Origin: Pseudomonas poae
Lineage (GTDB): Bacteria; Pseudomonadota; Gammaproteobacteria; Pseudomonadales; Pseudomonadaceae
Assembly (NCBI RefSeq): GCF_001439785.1
Contig: NZ_JYLI01000001.1
Span: 1-64,000, forward strand
Reading direction: 5' to 3'
Length of the DNA: 64,000 nt
How positions within the stretch are numbered: position 1 is the stretch's first letter; each line of letters opens with the position of its first letter. Below are positions 49,067-55,856 of this stretch, piece after piece. A program made the position numbers and the translations under genes. The notes below the pieces were generated by a model. The model ran no database searches. It was not told where the DNA came from and saw only the letters and a list, made by a program, of their open reading frames with translations.

Positions 49067-50026
49067 GGGACTAAGGGCTGAGGATTCAGGGCAGGGAAAG
49101 AGCAAGCGTCGGTGTTCACTGACGCTCGACTGTCTATGTATGCTCCATGCGCGGTATGCAATCAAGACGGTTTCATCTTCCCTCAACAGGCAGAGCCGCA
49201 CCAGGCTCTTAGCCTGATCGGTCGTCGAGCCAGCGCCCAGCCACAGGGCGCTGTGTCAAGCCGGCAGGCGCGGGACCGAGTGTTCAGCCGCTGCAATGGT
49301 GCTGGATGCTGAATCTCAAATGCACGCATGAGTCAGTATAGTTTTCACTGGGCTGGATCTCGACATGTGGGCTGAGCGAGCGCGACGAGTAATCGGGGTC
49401 AGGACGACATCGACAAGAACGATATTGGTGAAGAAGTTGCTACTGGAACGAATCGGCAGGTAATGACTGCAGCATTGTTCCTAGCGATGGATAACGAGCT
49501 GCTTCATGAGATGGAACGAGATAATCGTGATGCAGGGCTTGCCATGGTTTGAAACGTAGAGGGGGTTTTGTGTTGTAAACCGATGTGGAACGGCCCTGAT
49601 TACGTAACATGGTATTACGCATAATGTATATTATGTTAAATAACGTTTCACGCCGATTATTGTCATGGCCTGTCGTTGCTGTGACCTGCCGGCTCTTGTT
49701 GCTCCAAGTCATGCCGAATGCTCCTAAGAATGCAAATACTGAGGGGGATGGGATTTGCCTTAGCTGCATTGAAAACCGCGCCCATCGATACAAAGGCCCG
49801 AGCCAAGACCTAGATTCCTATTAATCATCTTCATCGGTGATTGGATCCCGCTTCGTCGCTCGGGTGATGCTTCCGCATAGCTTGAGGACACAGCAGCGAC
49901 CATCCAAGTTTAGGGTGTGAGGCCATTTCGGCCACGAATCTTCCTGCCCGATATTTCCACCGTTTCCAGTTCTGAGCTCTCATAGAAGTCGGCAGCGAAT
50001 TGTATTCAGGCTGGGGACGTGATCGC

Positions 50027-50287
50027 TTACGTCTCCGTTCCAGGAGCAAGTGAACGCACCGCAGCGGTCACGATTGGTACAGCGGTAAGAATACGTTTGA
50101 GCTCGATCCCCAACGCCTCCCCTTCTGATTCAGCCCCCATTTGCCAAGCTCCGACCCCGTATTCCGCATGGTAGGTAGGGTTCGCCAACAGCATAACCTC
50201 GTCTGCCCGACGGATCAGAAGCAACGAAGCGTCAGGCTTGAAGCCATTCCACAGAAGACTGTCGTGACAAATGTGAGCTGACTCCAT
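50027..50287 (-). CDS. Doubtful small reading frame (86 aa)
   Basis: The translation (MESAHICHDSLLWNG ... RSLAPGTET) looks more protein-like than other frames nearby, with an amphipathic GIELKRILTAVPIVTAAV stretch, but there is no ribosome-binding site and I recognise no family. An upstream in-frame ATG at 50344 exists. It may be a remnant or not a gene. Confidence 0.25.
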   Translation of the reverse strand: MESAHICHDSLLWNGFKPDASLLLIRRADEVMLLANPTYHAEYGVGAWQMGAESEGEALGIELKRILTAVPIVTAAVRSLAPGTET

Positions 50288-50594
50288 TGCATTCAGAACG
50301 CTGTTGCAGCGGCATGTTGAAGTCCCTTCACCACCCGCCGGCAACGTCCAAGAACATCGAAGAGAACAAGTCCACCGGCCTGATTCGCCGGATTGTCCTC
50401 TTTCTCGTAAGATCTGCTGACCTCAAAACGAGAGCCGGGTCGAAATCCAGAGTGCTCGCTCTACCTACGGCTGCTGCTAGACGACCTTCACGTCAGTCGC
50501 TCAAAAGCTGGTCAGCTGAGGACTAATGACCACCCTCCTCCTTAGGCCAGATTTCCGCCTTTGAGAGATGTCAGTAACCTCAAAAGGAGCGAGC

Positions 50595-52715
50595 TCAAGG
50601 CCCGCTGCGTACGCCTTTATCTTGCGCTTCCATGACGAGCCGAGTGCGGTCTTCGGGCAGCAGCATCCGCGCCGTGACCAGTTCGTCCGCCGCTTTGCGA
50701 ACGGCAGCCACATAGGCGTCTTTCGTCGGGTAGCGCTCCTCCAGGGAGAGTCGAGGATCTGCAGCCTCGATTCGCTCGGCCTTGGTAGACGCAAAGGGGA
50801 GGAAGCTACCCTGAAAGTTACAAAAGCCACCGTCGAACAACTCGGGGCGGAAAGTGTTCCAGCCCGTGTAAGTGCCGATTGGGGCGCCCAGATACACATC
50901 GCGCACGCCGCCAACATCAATGCCGTCTGCATCCACTTGCGGTACCAGGATGCCGTAGCTGCCGACGCCTGCCTTGGGCGGTTCGTTCGTAAGGATGCCG
51001 GAGCTGTCTTGCGGGCGGAAATCCGGGCCGAAGTTCAACACTTGCAGGCTGTTGACAGCACCGGTGTAGCGCAACGCCGGGCGCGCAACGCCAGCATAGT
51101 TCGTGGCGGGGATGAGCGGGAAATGCACTCGGTCAGCCGGCACGAGCGTGCCGTTCGCCACCGAAGGTTTTACCGAGGCTGGCGGTGCGGTGTGGTCGCG
51201 TACCCAGCCGATGAGGTTGATGAACGCGGCGCGCATCGTCCACGTATGCGGATTCGGGTTCGATTGAATCTGACAAAGGCCGAAGGAGGGCGTGACGGGC
51301 AGTGGTAAGGCCGGCGGTGCGTGCTGGGTACTCGCCATAATGAAGGTGCGCACGTTTTCCGGTTCATCCGCATCGCGCAGGCCGAGTGGGTCGGTAAGGC
51401 CGAGCGATTGTCGCCCTTCCCAGAGTTCGAGTGCTGTCGCCATATGAAATATAAACGGGCACGTGCCGTTGGCGGTGCAGCGATCGAGCAGCCCCTGCGA
51501 GCGTCCGGTTATCGGATCGGTTTGCCGGCCATAGGTAAACGGGAAATCGTAGGCTGGATAGTCATGATCGACCTGCTGGCCCCAGGCGCGGCCAGGCTGG
51601 GCAAAGCGGATATTAAGCGGCATCAGGCCGCCGCCGATATGCGGCATCGCGCCATCATAGACCTGCTGTCCTTGCTCGCTGCGGTTGAATCCCAGCGCGA
51701 TCATGCTGCGGATGAAACGCCCGGATTGCGAGGTGCCGATTATGATCGACTTGACCTTGGGCCCATGCACAACCGGGTTGGTAACCCCTGTATCGTCGCG
51801 CTCGGCTTTCTGGAAAAACGCCCCGACATCCCGTGCGATCGCAAAACCGATCCCCATCACCGCAGGATCCTTGGCGTGGTAAATCAGTTCGTATAGCTTG
51901 CCGGGTTGAAAACCGGTAGACAGGCATATCCGGGTTTCGTCAGGGGTATTGCAGTCGCCAAAACGCCAGTTACTCGTAGGGATCTCTTGCCGAGGCGCAT
52001 TGGCGCGCGACCGCATTGTCAGGGTGGGCAGGAAACCATCCGCAAGCGGCTTGGTGTTGTCGGTTTCGACCGTTTTATAGCTTGTGTGAGGAGGCACGGT
52101 CGTGAACCAACCTGCGGAGAGGTCAAGACTCGCGGCAGGCGCGCGTGTGGTTAATTCGCTGCGGACCACACCAGTGACGGCCGTCCCATCGGTATTTATT
52201 GCAATGGGTAATTGCACGGTCATGCGATTTTCGCCAGGGACGATGTCCCCCTGCCAGGCGAACGAAATCAGCGTCGTGCCGAGCTGTTGCAGGAAACCGT
52301 CCCCGGCGACCTCCAAATTATTGGTGGCTGAAGAGCTGCCGCTCATGTCGGCATTAAATAATCCCATCGCGCGCTTGGCGCCCCGATTGGGTACGTCGAA
52401 CAAGAGGATGTCATTGGACTTGGTAATGTCAGCGGGGCGCAGAATGGCGATATCAGTCGTATATTCCACCCTGCCGCGTTCGTTGCGTGGTGCGAGGTCG
52501 ATGTCCTGAATGGTGCTATTTGCAGCGCTTGCCGGGTCCAGCTCGCCATGGGCGCGTGCGAAGATGCGCTCGTAGGCCCCGGTATCGCCAAAGCGTGCTC
52601 CGCCGAAGGCTGGCTCGGTCCGCAAAAGCTCAAGCCGCGTGATCTGCGCTTGAGCAGGCACGGCGATAACGGTCAGGGTGCTTGCTAGTGCTGCAGCTTG
52701 AACAAGGCGGTTCAT
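50595..52715 (-). CDS. Secreted alpha/beta-hydrolase domain protein
   Basis: A 706-aa exported hydrolase. A signal peptide covers about 1-23 (cleavage after VPAQA). The nucleophile elbow reads IIGTSQSGRFIRSM (Gly-x-Ser-x-Gly type), and the body matches the large Abhydrolase_10-like secreted proteins (opening TRLELLRTEPAFGG, GAYERIFARAHGELDP). Substrate unknown; such proteins occur near alcohol/ester catabolic genes. The ATG at 52715 has GGGAG six bases upstream. It reads in the same direction as the oxidase genes but is separated by 275 bp with its own probable promoter, so it is not clearly in their operon. Confidence 0.85.
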   Translation of the reverse strand: MNRLVQAAALASTLTVIAVPAQAQITRLELLRTEPAFGGARFGDTGAYERIFARAHGELDPASAANSTIQDIDLAPRNERGRVEYTTDIAILRPADITKSNDILLFDVPNRGAKRAMGLFNADMSGSSSATNNLEVAGDGFLQQLGTTLISFAWQGDIVPGENRMTVQLPIAINTDGTAVTGVVRSELTTRAPAASLDLSAGWFTTVPPHTSYKTVETDNTKPLADGFLPTLTMRSRANAPRQEIPTSNWRFGDCNTPDETRICLSTGFQPGKLYELIYHAKDPAVMGIGFAIARDVGAFFQKAERDDTGVTNPVVHGPKVKSIIIGTSQSGRFIRSMIALGFNRSEQGQQVYDGAMPHIGGGLMPLNIRFAQPGRAWGQQVDHDYPAYDFPFTYGRQTDPITGRSQGLLDRCTANGTCPFIFHMATALELWEGRQSLGLTDPLGLRDADEPENVRTFIMASTQHAPPALPLPVTPSFGLCQIQSNPNPHTWTMRAAFINLIGWVRDHTAPPASVKPSVANGTLVPADRVHFPLIPATNYAGVARPALRYTGAVNSLQVLNFGPDFRPQDSSGILTNEPPKAGVGSYGILVPQVDADGIDVGGVRDVYLGAPIGTYTGWNTFRPELFDGGFCNFQGSFLPFASTKAERIEAADPRLSLEERYPTKDAYVAAVRKAADELVTARMLLPEDRTRLVMEAQDKGVRSGP

Positions 52716-52739
52716 CTCGGCTCCCGGTTCGCTCGGCAA

Positions 52740-52760
52740 GATTGAGCTTTGGACTCAACC
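52740..52760. promoter_or_regulatory. Dyad resembling a MerR-family operator
   Basis: GATTGAG and CTCAACC (6 of 7 paired) flank CTTTGGA, 25 bp before the hydrolase start. The layout recalls MerR-type promoter dyads, but no MerR gene is in the window and the -35/-10 boxes are unclear. Confidence 0.3.
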
Positions 52761-52894
52761 TTACGATGGCAAGCGCTACCATGACAATGCGGCGATCTTG
52801 CAGAGTTGCCTCAATGACCATCGCTCGTTCACCGGCTGGCTTCAAAAATCCATTCTCAACGGGCGCGCTGATGCATAGTAATACTGCGAAAAGC

Positions 52895-52990
52895 TTATAT
52901 TCCCACTCCCTTCATATCGTCTGAATGGACGAAGCATAATTTGTTACCTTCAGGATCGCGGCAATACGCGCATATCGCAAACCGGTAATC
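52895..52990 (-). pseudogene. C-terminal remnant of a VOC/glyoxalase protein
   Basis: Immediately after the cydB TGA and in the same frame, 31 codons read DYRFAICAYCRDPEGNKLC... and end in TAA. The AYxRDPEGNKLCF element is the classic end of VOC-superfamily (glyoxalase/bleomycin resistance) proteins. No start or N-terminal part is present, so this is a fragment. Its position at the left edge of the fdhA-cydB unit suggests that the unit was joined onto, or deleted into, an older VOC gene. Confidence 0.7.
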
Positions 52991-53989
52991 TCATTTACCC
53001 GCCGTGACCTTGCCACGGAACACCCAAAATCCCCATGTGTTGTAAGCAAGCGTCACAGGTACCAATACTGCAAAGCCCGCAAGCATAAAGGCCTGACTCG
53101 AGGTTGGGGAAGATGCTTGGCTGATCGTCAATGAAGGGGGAAGGATCAAAGGATAGAGGACAACGATAGCGGCAACGAAAGCCACCCCGAACCATCCTAG
53201 CACCGCGAACAAGGGCAGAAACTCAAGGCGGCTGAAGAACGCCCAATAAAAGCCTGCCACTAACGCACCCTGGAGTACTAAAAGCGGCAGGCTCAGGCTG
53301 GAGCTCAGAAGATGATCTCGGTAAAGCGGGTTGGACATACTGGTCCATAGCAGGATCGCCGTCATCCCGAGCAGGGTCATCCAGCCGAGTGTCCGCGCCT
53401 GGCCTTTCGCGGCAGCTTGCAATTGCCCTTCGGTGCGCCACACCAGCCAGCAGCTACCCAGCAGCGCGTAGCCGATCACCAGCGCCATGCCGCATGTCAG
53501 CGGAAATACGCCCAGCCATTCCCAGCCGTGGCCGCTGAACCTGCCCTTCTCTTGCTCGACGCCCTGCACGACGCATCCCATGATGAGTCCTTGGCACAGC
53601 GTCGCGATCAGCGAACCGGCCACAAGGCTGATGTCAAGCCAACGCTTCATTCGCGTCGACGCGTCAGCGCGGAATTCAAGTGCAACCGCCCTGGCGATCA
53701 ATGCCAGCAGCATCGCAATGAGCGGGATGTAGAGCGCGGAAAACAACACGCTGTACACCACCGGAAACAGCGCCAGCAACCCTCCGCCACCCAGCACCAG
53801 CCAGGTTTCGTTGCCATCCCAGATGGGCAGGATGGAGTTGACCATTATCTTTTTCTCATCAGGAGCGTGACGCGTCGCCAGGAGCATCCCGACACCCAGA
53901 TCGGTCCCATCCAGAATCACATAAAGAATGATTGTAAACGCGATCGCGGCCGCCGCCAGATCGGGTAACAACGCTTCAGACATGAACAT
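52991..53989 (-). CDS. cydB: Cytochrome bd-type quinol oxidase subunit II
   Basis: A 332-aa membrane protein with about eight helices. YVILDGTDLGVGMLLA near the N-terminus, NSILPIWDGNETWLVLGGG and LIARAVALEFR are subunit II signatures. With CydA it oxidises quinol and reduces oxygen to water. Its length and sequence fit the cyanide-insensitive (CioB) branch. ATG 53989 with AGGGA six bases upstream; 24 nt after cydA. Confidence 0.94.
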   Translation of the reverse strand: MFMSEALLPDLAAAAIAFTIILYVILDGTDLGVGMLLATRHAPDEKKIMVNSILPIWDGNETWLVLGGGGLLALFPVVYSVLFSALYIPLIAMLLALIARAVALEFRADASTRMKRWLDISLVAGSLIATLCQGLIMGCVVQGVEQEKGRFSGHGWEWLGVFPLTCGMALVIGYALLGSCWLVWRTEGQLQAAAKGQARTLGWMTLLGMTAILLWTSMSNPLYRDHLLSSSLSLPLLVLQGALVAGFYWAFFSRLEFLPLFAVLGWFGVAFVAAIVVLYPLILPPSLTISQASSPTSSQAFMLAGFAVLVPVTLAYNTWGFWVFRGKVTAGK

Positions 53990-54013
53990 GACGATCCCTC
54001 CCTACTCTGGCGC

Positions 54014-55360
54014 TTATTGGCGGGTGTCCGCCGTTTCTACCGGCAGTTGCCTGACTGCTCGCAATAGATAGAAAAGACCCACCCCGAAAACCAGCACATA
54101 CATGACCACGATGGCGAGCATGCTGCCCGCAACGAATGAAAGGGGTTGCTGCGAATGGCTGTGAACGGTGCGCATCAATCCGTAGACCGTGAAGGGCTGT
54201 CGGCCGACTTCGGTGACGATCCATCCGCACAGCATTGCCACGAACCCGGCCGGCGCCATCAGGACTGAACAGCGAAGCAACCACCGACATTCAAAAAGGC
54301 CACCGCGCCAGCGCAGGAAAAGACTGGCAATGCCCAGGGCCACAATCAGCAAGCCGAGGCCGACCATGATGCGAAACGCATAGAAAACCACGGCCACCGG
54401 CGGGATATCTTGCGCGGCGAACTCATCCAGGCTCTGTATGGTGCCGGTCCAATCATGGCGCAGGTACAGCGAGCCAAGATGAGGGATTGCCACTTCGAAA
54501 TCGTTTCTACGCAGGGTCTGGTCGGGTATCGCAAACAGCCTGAGTGGCTCACCCTCGCCCGCTTCCGGACGCCGCCATGAACCCTCAATGGCGGCCAGCT
54601 TTTGCGGTTGGTAATCCCGTGTATTTTCACCGTGCAAGTCCCCGGCCACGATCTGAAGGGGCCCGACTAGCGCCGCCATCCACAGGGCCATTGAAAACAT
54701 CAGCCGCGCGCTGGCGTGACGGCTGTTGCGCAATAGATGCCACGCGGCAACACCGCCGACCAGCATGGCAGTGCCGAGAAATGCTGCGAGGCTCATGTGA
54801 ACCATGCGATACGCAAATGAGGGATTGAAGATGATCTGAAGCCAGTCTTCGGGTACGAACCGGCCATCTTCGGCGATGCTGAAACCGGCAGGCGTGTGCA
54901 TCCATGAATTGGCTGACAATATCCAGAATGCACTGAATAACGAGCCAACGGCCACGGCACACGTAGACAGAAAATGCAGGCGCGGGCCGACTTTATTCAT
55001 GCCGAACAGCATGACCCCGATGAAGCCGGCTTCCAGAAAAAACGCGACCATGACTTCATAGAACATCAGCGGCCCCAGAATACCTCCCGCTCGATTGGCC
55101 AGTGCGCCCCAGTTAGTCCCGAACTGAAACTCCATGACCAGCCCGGACGCAGTCCCCACGGCAACCGTCCAGGCAAAGATTTTCAGCCAGAACGTATAGA
55201 CATCCCTGTAGATCTGACGCTTGCGCCATAACCACAGGGCTTCCAGCACCATCAGATAATTGGCCAGGCCTATGGAAAAGGCAGCAAGCACGATATGAAA
55301 GCTGATGGTGAACGCAAACTGATAGCGCGCCAGCATCAATGCGGATTCCAACGGTTCCAT
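54014..55360 (-). CDS. cydA: Cytochrome bd-type quinol oxidase subunit I (CioA-like)
   Basis: A 448-aa haem-bearing subunit with about nine helices: MLARYQFAFTISFHIVLAAF carries the haem-d-side His, QFGTNWG and GPLMFYEVMVAFFLEAGF the family core, and SANSWMHTPAGF precedes a Q-loop. The Q-loop is short and total length is below the ~520 of E. coli CydA, as in the cyanide-insensitive oxidases of Pseudomonas. It lies 13 nt after the DUF1641 gene, so it belongs to the fdhA operon. Confidence 0.94.
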   Translation of the reverse strand: MEPLESALMLARYQFAFTISFHIVLAAFSIGLANYLMVLEALWLWRKRQIYRDVYTFWLKIFAWTVAVGTASGLVMEFQFGTNWGALANRAGGILGPLMFYEVMVAFFLEAGFIGVMLFGMNKVGPRLHFLSTCAVAVGSLFSAFWILSANSWMHTPAGFSIAEDGRFVPEDWLQIIFNPSFAYRMVHMSLAAFLGTAMLVGGVAAWHLLRNSRHASARLMFSMALWMAALVGPLQIVAGDLHGENTRDYQPQKLAAIEGSWRRPEAGEGEPLRLFAIPDQTLRRNDFEVAIPHLGSLYLRHDWTGTIQSLDEFAAQDIPPVAVVFYAFRIMVGLGLLIVALGIASLFLRWRGGLFECRWLLRCSVLMAPAGFVAMLCGWIVTEVGRQPFTVYGLMRTVHSHSQQPLSFVAGSMLAIVVMYVLVFGVGLFYLLRAVRQLPVETADTRQ

Positions 55361-55373
55361 GTGCAGGCTCCGA

Positions 55374-55856
55374 TCAGGCGTCGCTGGGCTTGCCAGTAAA
55401 CTGGCTGATCGGTTTGTCGACCGGCCTTTTCATCCCCTCGCCCATTGCCTTCAAGCCTTCGAGAAGCGGTGTAATCGCATGCCAAAGCGATTCGTCATGC
55501 AGCAAACGGTAGGTGCCTTTGACACCCGGAGCGAGATTGTCATGATCCGGCGCGCGCCATTGGCTTACGGCGGCGCCAGCGTCTTTCAGCGCAAACACCA
55601 GTCGGTAGAATTCATCGGGCTGAACACGTGAAAGTGCCATCGCCAAAATCGACAGATTCTGGATGACATTGAGCGTGCCGTCCTTATTGAGGCCGTCCAC
55701 CAGCACGTTGGTAATCGCCGTGTTGGCGCAGACCAAATCATTGACCATGCGCAAAACGCCGTGTTGATGCAGGCTCTGAAGCAGGCGATCCAGTTCATCC
55801 TTCGCGTCAGGCTCGGTCTTGGTCGGTTTGACGTCGTAATCGATAGGCTCAGCCAT
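55374..55856 (-). CDS. DUF1641 protein, formate-dehydrogenase partner
   Basis: A 160-aa soluble helical protein (LDRLLQSLHQHGVLRMVNDLV, NVIQNLSILAMALS). DUF1641 proteins are routinely encoded next to this class of FdhA; their role is unknown, perhaps assembly or electron transfer partner. The ATG overlaps the fdhA stop by one base, showing tight coupling, and cydA follows 13 nt later. Confidence 0.85.
   Translation of the reverse strand: MAEPIDYDVKPTKTEPDAKDELDRLLQSLHQHGVLRMVNDLVCANTAITNVLVDGLNKDGTLNVIQNLSILAMALSRVQPDEFYRLVFALKDAGAAVSQWRAPDHDNLAPGVKGTYRLLHDESLWHAITPLLEGLKAMGEGMKRPVDKPISQFTGKPSDA

Larger units (their letters stand above)
49011..50594. other. Gene-poor 1.6-kb region
   Basis: No convincing gene apart from one weak candidate (50027-50287). 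A 13-bp hairpin follows deoC at 49037-49066, and a GC-rich 8-bp stem (CAGCGCCC/GGGCGCTG) lies at 49231-49253. Base composition is lower in GC than the flanks around 49580-49800 and reading frames are short with poor codon character, which suggests decayed or foreign DNA. I could not identify a parent element. Confidence 0.55.
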
